Shown: in pieces, positions 1 through 6,035 of the stretch | How the letters are laid out: the number at the start of each line of letters is the position of its first letter | How positions within the stretch are numbered: the stretch's first letter is position 1 | Assembly (NCBI GenBank): GCA_003229065.1 | Contig: QIHJ01000185.1 | Span: 1 to 6,722, forward strand | DNA from: Candidatus Dadabacteria bacterium | GTDB taxonomy: Bacteria > Desulfobacterota_D > UBA1144 > Nemesobacterales > UBA2774 | Reading direction: 5' to 3' | Length of the DNA: 6,722 nucleotides | Notes under the pieces: generated by a model | What the model was told of the DNA's origin: nothing | Database searches by the model: none | The model's input: the letters and a program-made list of their open reading frames with translations, nothing else | Program-made: the position numbers and the translations under genes

Positions 1-240
1 TCTGCCGGGACCACTCAGATCGCGCGCACAGTTGCTCTTGCCACCTGGCGTGGAGCTACCACGGTCGTAGGGGGCGGAGATACTATTGCTGCTGTCAGAA
101 AAGCGGAAGTGCTGGACTCAGAAATTACTCATATATCCACCGGCGGCGGGGCTTTGCTAGAGTTTTTGGGCGGTGAAGAGCTTCCCGGAATCTCTATACT
201 CAGCAAGAAAGAAGAAAAGATGACTTTAGTCGCAAATTAA
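1..240 (+). CDS. pgk: Phosphoglycerate kinase, C-terminal part (5' end outside window)
   Basis: This is the last 79 residues of phosphoglycerate kinase, the cytoplasmic enzyme that interconverts 1,3-bisphosphoglycerate plus ADP and 3-phosphoglycerate plus ATP in glycolysis and gluconeogenesis. The reading frame is open from base 1 to a TAA at 238-240. Two hallmark nucleotide-domain motifs are visible: VVGGGDT (visible residues 22-28), the glycine-rich loop with the Asp that lies near Mg-ADP, and ISTGGGA (45-51), followed by LEFLGG and ELPGI, the usual C-terminal sequence. The protein ends in a charged tail of about 15 residues after ELPGI, slightly longer than many family members. The N-terminal 3-phosphoglycerate-binding domain must lie to the left of the window. 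The gene is co-directional with the aldolase that follows 120 bp later, so the two glycolytic genes are linked. No clear terminator separates them, so co-transcription is possible but not shown. Identification is firm. Confidence 0.97.
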   Translation, partial: SAGTTQIARTVALATWRGATTVVGGGDTIAAVRKAEVLDSEITHISTGGGALLEFLGGEELPGISILSKKEEKMTLVAN

Positions 241-360
241 CTCTCATTACTCTTTAAAATAAGCTAGTCTAATAGTTCATTATTTACATCTACCCATTTT
301 CACAATACATGTTAAGCTCTTCCCGAGGAGTGAATAAACCCATATAAGCGGAGAATCTTC

Positions 361-1440
361 ATGGCAAAAGGTCAGAAAACCGGCACTGTAAACTCGATAG
401 AAAAACTTCTTGGCAAAGAAGCCGACTACCTCTTAAAACATAAGTGTAAGACGGTCTCAAAAACGAATCTCCATCTTCCGGGGCCATCTTTTGTAGACGA
501 TATATTTATTCCCTCCGACAGGCCCAATTCGGTACTCAGAAACCTGGAGCTTATGTACAATACGGGCAGGCTCGCGGGTACGGGGTATATGTCCATATTA
601 CCCGTAGACCAGGGTATAGAGCACTCTGCGGGCGCTTCGTTTGCCCCCAATCCGATATACTTTGACCCTGAAAATATAGTAAAACTTGCGATCGAGGGAG
701 GGTGTAACGCAGTTGCCTCGACACTCGGAGTGCTTGGCTCCGTATCAAGAAAATACGCGCATAAAATTCCTTTTATCGTCAAATTAAACCATAACGAGCT
801 GCTTACTTATCCAAACACGCACGATCAGATTATGTTCGCCAATGTAGACCAGGCTTTCCAGATGGGAGCCGTCTCTGTGGGCGCGACTATTTACTTTGGC
901 TCTCCTGAAAGCTCGAGGCAGATACAGGAGGTATCCGAGGCATTTAGCTACGCTCACACGCTCGGGCTGGTAACGATCCTCTGGGCGTACCTCAGAAACC
1001 CGGCGTTCAGCACAGAAAAAGTCGACTATCACCTGGCAGCCGACCTGACGGGACAGGCAAACCACATTAGCGCGACCATAGAAGCCGATATTGTTAAACA
1101 AAAGCAGGCCGAGAACAACGGAGGATTCACGGCGCTTAACTTCGGTAAGACCGATCCCAAGGTCTACTCTAAGCTAAGCTCTCCTCATCCGATCGACTTG
1201 ACCCGGTATCAGGTAATTAACTGTTATATGGGAAGGGCGGGACTAATTAATTCAGGCGGGGCTTCCAAGGGCAGTGACGACCTCCACCAGGCTGTGCGCA
1301 CCGCGGTTATAAATAAAAGGGCGGGCGGTATGGGACTCATTACCGGCAGAAAATCTTTTCAGAAGCCTATGAAGGAAGGGGTCGAGATACTAAACGCTGT
1401 TCAGGACGTGTATCTGAATAAAGATATAACGGTTGCCTGA
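361..1440 (+). CDS. fbaB: Class I fructose-bisphosphate aldolase, FbaB/DhnA type
   Basis: This 359-residue cytoplasmic enzyme should reversibly cleave fructose 1,6-bisphosphate to dihydroxyacetone phosphate and glyceraldehyde 3-phosphate by a Schiff-base mechanism without metal. From recall it matches E. coli FbaB (350 residues) along its whole length, including [11 protein letters not shown] (66-76), ILPVDQG (79-85), VKLNHNE (140-146), GATIYFGS (174-181), TILWAYLRN (205-213), DLTGQANH (228-235) and [14 protein letters not shown] (287-300). The Schiff-base lysine is expected at K246 in EADIVKQK, from the nine-residue offset to E. coli K237. D83 in VDQG and Y210 in WAYLRN are the likely acid/base residues, by analogy with archaeal homologues. 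The ATG at 361 has a CGGAG Shine-Dalgarno sequence at 349-353, seven bases upstream, and the N-terminus aligns with FbaB, so the start is secure. In E. coli FbaB is tied to gluconeogenic growth; that role here, next to pgk, is inference. This type is distinct from metal-dependent class II FbaA. Confidence 0.97.
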   Translation: MAKGQKTGTVNSIEKLLGKEADYLLKHKCKTVSKTNLHLPGPSFVDDIFIPSDRPNSVLRNLELMYNTGRLAGTGYMSILPVDQGIEHSAGASFAPNPIYFDPENIVKLAIEGGCNAVASTLGVLGSVSRKYAHKIPFIVKLNHNELLTYPNTHDQIMFANVDQAFQMGAVSVGATIYFGSPESSRQIQEVSEAFSYAHTLGLVTILWAYLRNPAFSTEKVDYHLAADLTGQANHISATIEADIVKQKQAENNGGFTALNFGKTDPKVYSKLSSPHPIDLTRYQVINCYMGRAGLINSGGASKGSDDLHQAVRTAVINKRAGGMGLITGRKSFQKPMKEGVEILNAVQDVYLNKDITVA

Positions 1441-1512
1441 TTTCAGACTTAAATCATCCGGTTGTTATCTAGCAGATTATTCCTCTTGGATTTATAATTA
1501 ATCCTACTTACC

Positions 1513-1529
1513 GAGTATATTACATACTC
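1513..1529. repeat. Small perfect inverted repeat upstream of the glycosyltransferase
   Basis: GAGTAT (1513-1518) and ATACTC (1524-1529) are exact reverse complements separated by five bases. The repeat lies 43 bp upstream of the glycosyltransferase start and 73 bp after the aldolase stop. It is not GC-rich and no T-run follows it, so it is a poor intrinsic terminator. It could be an operator or simply chance in an AT-rich gap. No convincing -35/-10 pair was seen around it. Confidence 0.2.
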
Positions 1530-1571
1530 AACAATATTTGATTCATCTGAGCCGGTGCAGGTTGTTACCCC

Positions 1572-2702
1572 ATGAACTGGAAAACAGAGGGACTAAAGAG
1601 ATTTGACGGGATTTTCGGAAGGCTTGCATGCTCGGCCGTAAAGTTATTTACAACCCCGAGAAGAAGTGAAAATTCGGATAGCCCGAAAGTCCTAGTGATC
1701 AGGCCCGGAGGGATTGGGGACGCGGTTCTTCTGTTCCCGGCGCTCAAGGAGATCAGGAATAGATTTCCCGAGGCCGTAATAGATGTTCTGGCTGAAAAAA
1801 GAAACTCCGGGATACTCGCGTGCTGTCCGTATATTGATAGCGTAATACTGTACGACTATAGAGCCCCCTGCACGCTCTATTCCGTAATCAGGAGTAAGTA
1901 CGATATTGTAATTGACACTGAGCAGTGGCACCGTTTAACGGCTGCCGTATCTTTTGTGACCGGCGCTCCTGTCAGGGCAGGCTTTCAAACAAATGAGCGC
2001 TCTAAGCTCTACAGCCATCCTGTTACTTATAGCCATAGTGACTATGAAGCCCGTAGTTTTTTAAATCTGGCGTCGGCAGTTACCGGCGAGCAATACGAGT
2101 TTAAGCCCGATGAGCCGTTCATTCCTGTAGATTCCTTCGGCTCTGAGGATATAGACTCGGCGTTACGCGATTTTAAAAAAGATAAGAAAGCGCTCGCGGG
2201 CGTATTCCCGGGTGCGACCGTAAATGAGCGCCGCTGGGGGGTCCCAAAATTTGCCGAGCTTACAAAAGAGCTGACAGCTATGGGTATGGGAGCGGTGATT
2301 CTTGGGGGAAAGGGCGATCTCGAAAACTCTTCAAAAATTAAACGGATATCAGGCGGAGATAACTTGATCGATTTCACCGGGGAAACCACCCTGGCTGAGA
2401 CTGCATATATAATCTCTCAGCTGGATCTCCTGATCTCGGGAGATTCGGGGCTTATGCATATAGCGTACGGCGTCGGGACTCCGACGGTAGCATTATTCGG
2501 CGCTGGAATCGAAGAGAAATGGGCCCCTCAGGGTAAATCTCACATCGCTATTAATAAGCACCTGAGCTGCAGCCCCTGCACGAAGTTCGGTTACACCCCT
2601 ACATGTCCATACGATGTAAAATGCCTGAGCGAAATTACGGTTGAAGAAGTAACTCTAAAGGCATGTGAGCTGCTATCCGGAGGCTCGGGGAAGCTTCCTT
2701 AA
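1572..2702 (+). CDS. Glycosyltransferase family 9 protein (ADP-heptose:LPS heptosyltransferase-like)
   Basis: This 376-residue GT-B fold enzyme most likely transfers a heptose or related sugar from an ADP-sugar onto lipopolysaccharide core or a similar cell-surface glycan at the cytoplasmic face of the inner membrane. The N-terminal domain begins with KVLVIRPGGIGDAVLLFPAL (39-58), where D50 aligns with the proposed catalytic Asp of WaaC (D13). The C-terminal nucleotide-sugar domain has GVFPGA (210-215), ILGGKGD (243-249), LISGDSGLMHIA (287-298) and ALFGAG (307-312). Four cysteines (C333, C336, C345, C351) follow, a pattern common in GT9 proteins. The first 38 residues precede the Rossmann strand and include a mildly hydrophobic stretch that could sit on the membrane surface. 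The ATG at 1572 has only a weak AGG ten bases upstream, so the start is less certain than for the neighbours. The gene is not in a recognisable LPS cluster here, so sugar donor and acceptor cannot be named. Confidence 0.92.
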   Translation: MNWKTEGLKRFDGIFGRLACSAVKLFTTPRRSENSDSPKVLVIRPGGIGDAVLLFPALKEIRNRFPEAVIDVLAEKRNSGILACCPYIDSVILYDYRAPCTLYSVIRSKYDIVIDTEQWHRLTAAVSFVTGAPVRAGFQTNERSKLYSHPVTYSHSDYEARSFLNLASAVTGEQYEFKPDEPFIPVDSFGSEDIDSALRDFKKDKKALAGVFPGATVNERRWGVPKFAELTKELTAMGMGAVILGGKGDLENSSKIKRISGGDNLIDFTGETTLAETAYIISQLDLLISGDSGLMHIAYGVGTPTVALFGAGIEEKWAPQGKSHIAINKHLSCSPCTKFGYTPTCPYDVKCLSEITVEEVTLKACELLSGGSGKLP

Positions 2703-2717
2703 ACATCAAGCTTCCCT
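2687..2717. terminator. Candidate bidirectional hairpin between convergent genes
   Basis: GGGAAGCTT (2688-2696) and AAGCTTCCC (2708-2716) form a perfect 9-bp stem with an 11-base loop; a G-T wobble at 2687/2717 could add one pair. The stem straddles the end of the glycosyltransferase gene and the 33-bp gap before the stop codon of the minus-strand nitroreductase, where a shared transcription end is expected. There is no T-run on either strand, so it is not a classic intrinsic terminator. The left arm is also part of the self-complementary GGAAGCTTCC (2689-2698), giving an alternative pairing. Confidence 0.4.
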
Positions 2718-2735
2718 ATTGACCACACCTAACTC

Positions 2736-3617
2736 CTAAACGCCCTTGTCTTCGAGACCCGGGGGAACCTCTCCGTAATAAATGGAATCTTCCTTATAGA
2801 GCTCCCTGATATTCTCTTTCGGCATATCGGGCATATCCTCGTTAAAACCAAACATCCTGCAGACGTGCCTGAGCTCTTCGTCCCTTCCGGGAAGAGGGGC
2901 CATCGGCTGAATCATCTTGCCTTCCCTTAGCTCTTGCTTAACATTTTGGTCTTCTTCCAAGCGGTTTCCGTACTCATTTAGGTGATAGAGCCTGTCAAAG
3001 CGCTTTCTCGGGCGCTGACCGGGAGACTCCGCAGCATATCCTACTGCCATTAGCCAGATAGGTACGATATTCTCGGGTATTCCGAGCGCCTTGGGGAATT
3101 CTGCCGGTTTTCTTCCGGTAGCGAGAAGGCAGCAGCCGAGACCGAGCTCTGTAGCTTCCAATTGGGAGTTCGCTATTGCCAGGCCCGCTTCTATTCTGAG
3201 TAAGTCCTCAGCCTTGTCCCTCGGGAAGCTCATCAAACGCGGGTGGGTAGATTCTGTAAGTATCTTATAGGTCCAGCCGTGAGCCGCAGTCACAGCCCTT
3301 GCGGGGAAGAGCACCGCGAAGGACTCTACAAGCTCCTTATACCAAGCGTCCATGTTAATGAGCCACGCAATCACCACAGGGGCCTGGCGGAGCTGGATTT
3401 CGTTAAATGGAGAAGCGCACTCAATAATTCGCTCAAACTTCTCTTGTGGGTATGTCTTTTTGTCGATTACAATCGCCTCTGTGGAGCCGCAGTTACCCTG
3501 GCAGGACGCGTAGCGTGCAGCCTGAAGCATCCTTTGAATCTTCCAGTCCTCGACCTCTTTCCAGGGCTTGAAAAACCTGATGCTCCTTCTTGTCCCGATC
3601 GCTTCTAAAAGTTCCAT
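2736..3617 (-). CDS. Nitroreductase family protein with C-terminal extension
   Basis: This 293-residue protein is a probable FMN-dependent oxidoreductase of the nitroreductase superfamily, whose members use NAD(P)H to reduce nitroaromatics, quinones, enones or other acceptors. The N-terminus has the FMN-phosphate motif GTRRSIRFF (8-16). The central IEAGLAIANSQLEATELGLGCCLL (142-165) matches the usual helix and strand near the isoalloxazine ring, and IPIWLMAVGYAAE-like sequence (184-197; I at 184 is followed by V) leads into QRPRKRFDRL (201-210), the usual end of the fold. About 80 further residues (215-293), rich in charged residues and prolines, extend past the roughly 200-residue core; the 85-130 region is also longer than in minimal nitroreductases. 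Cysteines occur at 39, 43, 67, 162, 163 and 253. The ATG has a strong TAGGAGG Shine-Dalgarno (bases 3626-3632, minus strand). The gene lies 78 bp downstream of the hydrolase gene on the same strand. Substrate unknown; family assignment firm. Confidence 0.88.
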   Translation of the reverse strand: MELLEAIGTRRSIRFFKPWKEVEDWKIQRMLQAARYASCQGNCGSTEAIVIDKKTYPQEKFERIIECASPFNEIQLRQAPVVIAWLINMDAWYKELVESFAVLFPARAVTAAHGWTYKILTESTHPRLMSFPRDKAEDLLRIEAGLAIANSQLEATELGLGCCLLATGRKPAEFPKALGIPENIVPIWLMAVGYAAESPGQRPRKRFDRLYHLNEYGNRLEEDQNVKQELREGKMIQPMAPLPGRDEELRHVCRMFGFNEDMPDMPKENIRELYKEDSIYYGEVPPGLEDKGV

Positions 3618-3637
3618 GAATTAAACCTCCTAGTTTG

Positions 3638-3666
3638 ATTATATCTCTATTTTTATACGGTGTATA
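3638..3666 (-). promoter_or_regulatory. Candidate promoter/operator region of the nitroreductase gene
   Basis: On the minus strand a perfect TATAAT hexamer occupies 3643-3638, and an inverted repeat TATAC-GGT-GTATA (3654-3666 on the plus strand) lies 10 bp upstream of it, where the spacer and -35 region would be. This layout would suit a repressor or activator site. Against it, no good -35 hexamer is present at 16-18 bp, and a start about seven bases past the TATAAT would leave the TAGGAGG at the very 5' end of the mRNA. The AT-rich composition makes chance matches likely. Confidence 0.27.
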
Positions 3667-3695
3667 TATTGTTTCTTAGGGCAACATCTTAAATT

Positions 3696-4454
3696 TTAAA
3701 CCTCAATCTGAAGCAGGTCCTCCGCCTCTATGACTTGAGCATCGACTTCTGCTCTTATGGTTTCTACGACTCTCTCTTCGTCGCTTACTGGGTAGAGGTG
3801 GGTCACGACAATTCTTTCGGCCCCCGAGGCATTAGTAATCTTTACTACCTCACTTAGCGTAAGGTGTCCTTTCCTTTTGTGCTTGTCCGGAAGCGCGCAT
3901 TCTATTATAAGCAGGTCTACGTTATAAGAGAGCTCGATAAGTGCCTTGGAGTAGTCGGTGTCTCCCGAATATGCGATCGATTTGCCTTCGCTGTCGATCC
4001 GGTAAGCCAGGCTGCTGTCGATATGGGGAGTCTTCACGGCTGTAATCATAAAATCCCCGGCATCGAAAGACCCGGGTTCAATCTCGGTCACTTCGAGACC
4101 GTCGGGGACGATCCATTCCTTGTAAGCACGTTTTAGATTGCTGAAGAATTCTTCAAATCCTCGACCGCCCCAGAGGCAGAGCGGATTATCTCCCCGCTCA
4201 CCGTAAGGGGACCAGTAGGTGTACTTTGTTGCGAATAGAAAAGCTATCATATCTCCGGTGTGGTCGGGGTGGAGATGTGAGAAGAATATATGGTCGATCT
4301 CGATATAGTTAATGCCGGCGTGGGCGAGCTTCCAGGTGGAGCCGCTTCCGCAGTCAAGCAGCAGCTTTGAGTCTCGGGTTTCAAGAGCATAGCCTGACGA
4401 GCCTCTATGAATGTACGGAACGCAAGTTCCTGATCCCAGAATCGTGAGCTTCAT
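3696..4454 (-). CDS. Metallo-beta-lactamase fold hydrolase (RNase Z-like family)
   Basis: This 252-residue cytoplasmic protein has a complete di-zinc metallo-beta-lactamase fold. The N-terminus MKLTILGSGT leads to LLLDCGSGS (31-39), then the metal motif SHLHPDHTGD (59-68) with H60, H62, D64 and H65. The remaining ligands are H144 (KTPHID), the bridging D165 (YSGDTD) and H219 (VTHLYP); H197 in GHLT is also a family feature. This set is typical of the RNase Z/arylsulfatase-like branch. It is shorter than bona fide tRNase Z (about 305 residues) and I do not see the long exosite arm; residues 78-120 form a moderate aromatic-rich insert. A tRNA-processing role is therefore doubtful, and a phosphodiesterase or other ester hydrolase is as likely. 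The ATG is preceded by GGTGAT (4467-4462, minus) seven bases upstream. It is divergent from the DUF62 gene across 72 bp and lies upstream of the nitroreductase, perhaps in one transcript. Fold certain; substrate unknown. Confidence 0.9.
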   Translation of the reverse strand: MKLTILGSGTCVPYIHRGSSGYALETRDSKLLLDCGSGSTWKLAHAGINYIEIDHIFFSHLHPDHTGDMIAFLFATKYTYWSPYGERGDNPLCLWGGRGFEEFFSNLKRAYKEWIVPDGLEVTEIEPGSFDAGDFMITAVKTPHIDSSLAYRIDSEGKSIAYSGDTDYSKALIELSYNVDLLIIECALPDKHKRKGHLTLSEVVKITNASGAERIVVTHLYPVSDEERVVETIRAEVDAQVIEAEDLLQIEV

Positions 4455-4526
4455 TTTTTAATCACCGGCATTTGAGTTAATCTAATTAAGGACTGTAGCA
4501 CCACTTGGTATGAAGGGCAAACGCAT

Positions 4527-5291
4527 ATGAAGCACATAATTACACTCTGCACTGATTTCGGTATTGAAGACCCTTACGCGGGCGTTATGAAAGGGGTAAT
4601 ACTCGGGATAAACCCCGAGGCTCGGATCGTCGATATAACACACTCGATACCTAAGTTCGAGGTGCTTACAGGGGCCCTCACTCTTAGTAGTTATTATTGC
4701 TATTATCCCCAGGGTACTATTCATATTGCGGTTATCGACCCCGGTGTAGGAAGTGATAGGAAGCCGATTGCCATGGAGGCGGACGGGAATTATTTTGTCG
4801 GCCCTGATAACGGTTTGTTCTCGTTAATCTACAAGAGATCGAAAACGTGCATAAGAGAAATTACAAACCCGGAGTATATGAGGCCTCAGGTAAGCAGCAC
4901 CTTTCACGGAAGAGACATCTTTGCCCCGGCGGCCGCCCATATCTCTTTGGGCGCAAGTATAAATGAGCTCGGTGACGAGGTCTTATCCCCCGTTACAATT
5001 GAGCTGCCCGAGCCTGAAATTTTGAGAGACAGAGTGAGTGGGGAGATTATACACACGGATTCGTTCGGTAACCTTTTGACCAATATACCGGGTGAGATGG
5101 TGAAGAGGGGCTCTCAGGTTTTTGTTGGCGAGCTTTCATTGGGTGCTCCGAAGAGCTCTTACCGTAGTGCTAAAAAGGGGGAGCTGCTTGCTATAATAGG
5201 GAGCTCGGGTTATTTGGAAATATCTTTGAATCGAGGAAGCGCTTATGAAGCTCTGGGCAGAGACTTAGTTGTAACAGTAGTAACGGAGTAA
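4527..5291 (+). CDS. SAM hydroxide adenosyltransferase (DUF62 family)
   Basis: This 254-residue protein belongs to the DUF62 family, the hydroxide-using relatives of fluorinase and chlorinase, which split S-adenosyl-L-methionine with a water-derived hydroxide into adenosine and L-methionine. Visible motifs are LCTDFGIEDPYAGVMKG (7-23), VIDPGVGSDR (69-78), VGPDNG (91-96), TFHGRDIFAPAAAH (125-138), HTDSFGNLLTN (176-186) and GSSGYLEIS (225-233). The Asp-Arg-His triad reported for the archaeal homologue PH0463 is present with the expected spacing: D71, R78 and H127. The loop of about 20 residues that marks fluorinases is not evident, so hydroxide rather than halide is the expected nucleophile. 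Length is normal for the family. The ATG has GAAGGG (4512-4517) nine bases upstream, and TDFG sits at the usual distance from the N-terminus. The gene is divergent from the hydrolase and convergent with the 140-residue protein, so it is probably transcribed alone. The physiological purpose of this reaction is not well settled. Confidence 0.95.
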   Translation: MKHIITLCTDFGIEDPYAGVMKGVILGINPEARIVDITHSIPKFEVLTGALTLSSYYCYYPQGTIHIAVIDPGVGSDRKPIAMEADGNYFVGPDNGLFSLIYKRSKTCIREITNPEYMRPQVSSTFHGRDIFAPAAAHISLGASINELGDEVLSPVTIELPEPEILRDRVSGEIIHTDSFGNLLTNIPGEMVKRGSQVFVGELSLGAPKSSYRSAKKGELLAIIGSSGYLEISLNRGSAYEALGRDLVVTVVTE

Positions 5292-5337
5292 ATTTAAAAA
5301 GGCTCTGTAAAATTATTGGTTAAGACTCTTAGGATAA

Positions 5338-5760
5338 TCAGGCTTCAAACTCTATTATATATAGTTTCCCTTTCATTTCTATCTCTTTAGCAGAGCGGTA
5401 AGTAAAGATGTTCTCCCAAAAATGGTCTTCAGGCTCCTCGTTACCCTCTTCACGGAGCTTCTTTATAAGCTCCCAGTACGATTCATCATCGGGCAGGTCG
5501 GGCAGCAGATCAAATAAAGTCGCAATATGCGGCCTGTCGGCATCGTCAACAGTTTCCCAGCTTACCCACTGCTGATTCTTCTTGGATATAAAGAGCTTGT
5601 CCCCTGGATTGCTATGGCGGGTTTCACTGAGCGTCCAGGCCGGAATATACTCCGTATAGTAATAATCAAAAGCGCTTTCCAGTATGTCACTCCATTTTAG
5701 GGTCACGCTGCTTGATTGCTCCGTATCGTTTTCTGCGTGATTTGCTGCTTCCTTAATCAT
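5338..5760 (-). CDS. Hypothetical acidic, tryptophan-rich protein
   Basis: I do not recognise this 140-residue protein. It has no signal peptide or membrane segment and is probably cytoplasmic. Aromatic residues are unusually frequent: six tryptophans (23, 42, 65, 68, 96, 115) and seven tyrosines, including YYY at 33-35. It is strongly acidic, especially in LPDLPDDESYWE (86-97) and EEGNEEPEDHFWE (104-116). A polar N-terminal tail (1-20) leads into a likely helix KWSDILESAFDYYYTEYIPA (22-41), then a strand-like segment with LFISKKNQQWVSW (56-68), and the C-terminus ends in a predicted strand GKLYIIEFEA. This looks like a single small folded domain. The ATG is supported by GGAG (bases 5771-5768, minus) seven bases upstream, and codon use resembles the neighbours, so I take it as a real gene. 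It is convergent with the DUF62 gene and divergent from the helical-repeat gene, with no operon partner in the window. Confidence 0.75.
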   Translation of the reverse strand: MIKEAANHAENDTEQSSSVTLKWSDILESAFDYYYTEYIPAWTLSETRHSNPGDKLFISKKNQQWVSWETVDDADRPHIATLFDLLPDLPDDESYWELIKKLREEGNEEPEDHFWENIFTYRSAKEIEMKGKLYIIEFEA

Positions 5761-6035
5761 TTTGCTTCTCCAAGCTTTGATGCATAGTGGATATGATGAT
5801 TGTATAACATGTATAATTGCTCAAATCTACATGAATATTATATTATTATTTATATGGCAAAAACTATGCCAGGAGCAGACATTTTTGTAACTTCCCTCAA
5901 TTGCTTATTTTTTCCTTTTGCCTCTTTAGAATTAAGGGGAAATCTTTACAAATTTCGTCATGTATTGCGGGGAAATACGGTTATATTGAACAAGAACGGG
6001 TTTTTTTATACACTTAATGTTCAAGGTGGAAAAAT
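5761..6035. other. AT-rich divergent intergenic region
   Basis: This 275-bp gap separates two divergently transcribed genes and should hold both promoters. The first 100 bp are very AT-rich, with a TATAAT on the plus strand (5812-5817) and another on the minus strand (5842-5837). Neither has a good -35 at normal spacing; the minus-strand TTGCCA at 5860-5855 is only 12 bp from its TATAAT. Nearer the plus-strand gene, TTGAAC (5986-5991) and TATACA (6007-6012) are 15 bp apart, a weak promoter candidate. A 6-bp stem with one wobble (CCTCTT about 5930-5935 with AAGGGG 5936-5950 region) has no following T-run. I see no RNA gene. Confidence 0.45.
6025..6030 (+). promoter_or_regulatory. Shine-Dalgarno site fixing the start of the helical-repeat gene
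   Basis: GGTGGA, preceded by AA, ends five bases before the ATG at 6036. It supports that ATG as the true start and argues against reading the overlapping plus-strand frame that crosses this point from 5800 to 6063, which lacks such a site. Confidence 0.7.

Noticed and set aside
241..360. Promoter for the aldolase in the gap after pgk
   Set aside because: TTTACA (283-288) has only a poor -10 match 17 bp downstream (TACATG), so I do not list it as a feature.
426..1101. Several minus-strand frames opposite the aldolase
   Set aside because: They overlap each other and a highly conserved enzyme gene; none has recognisable protein motifs.
2042..2389. 115-codon minus-strand frame opposite the glycosyltransferase
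   Set aside because: It is antisense to conserved GT9 sequence, with a composition typical of a shadow frame.
3243..3608. 121-codon plus-strand frame opposite the nitroreductase
   Set aside because: It is fully antisense to a gene with clear family motifs, and its translation shows no recognisable domain.
3696..4454. Calling the MBL-fold gene rnz (tRNase Z)
   Set aside because: Metal motifs fit the wider family, but the protein is about 50 residues short and lacks an obvious exosite arm.
4527..5291. Possible fluorinase or chlorinase
   Set aside because: The DUF62 triad D71/R78/H127 is present and the extra loop typical of fluorinase is not evident, so the common hydroxide-using enzyme is the better reading.
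5292..5337. Terminator between the DUF62 gene and the 140-residue protein gene
   Set aside because: Only a 5-bp palindrome with a one-base centre (TAAGA-C-TCTTA, 5321-5331) is present; it cannot form a sensible hairpin loop.
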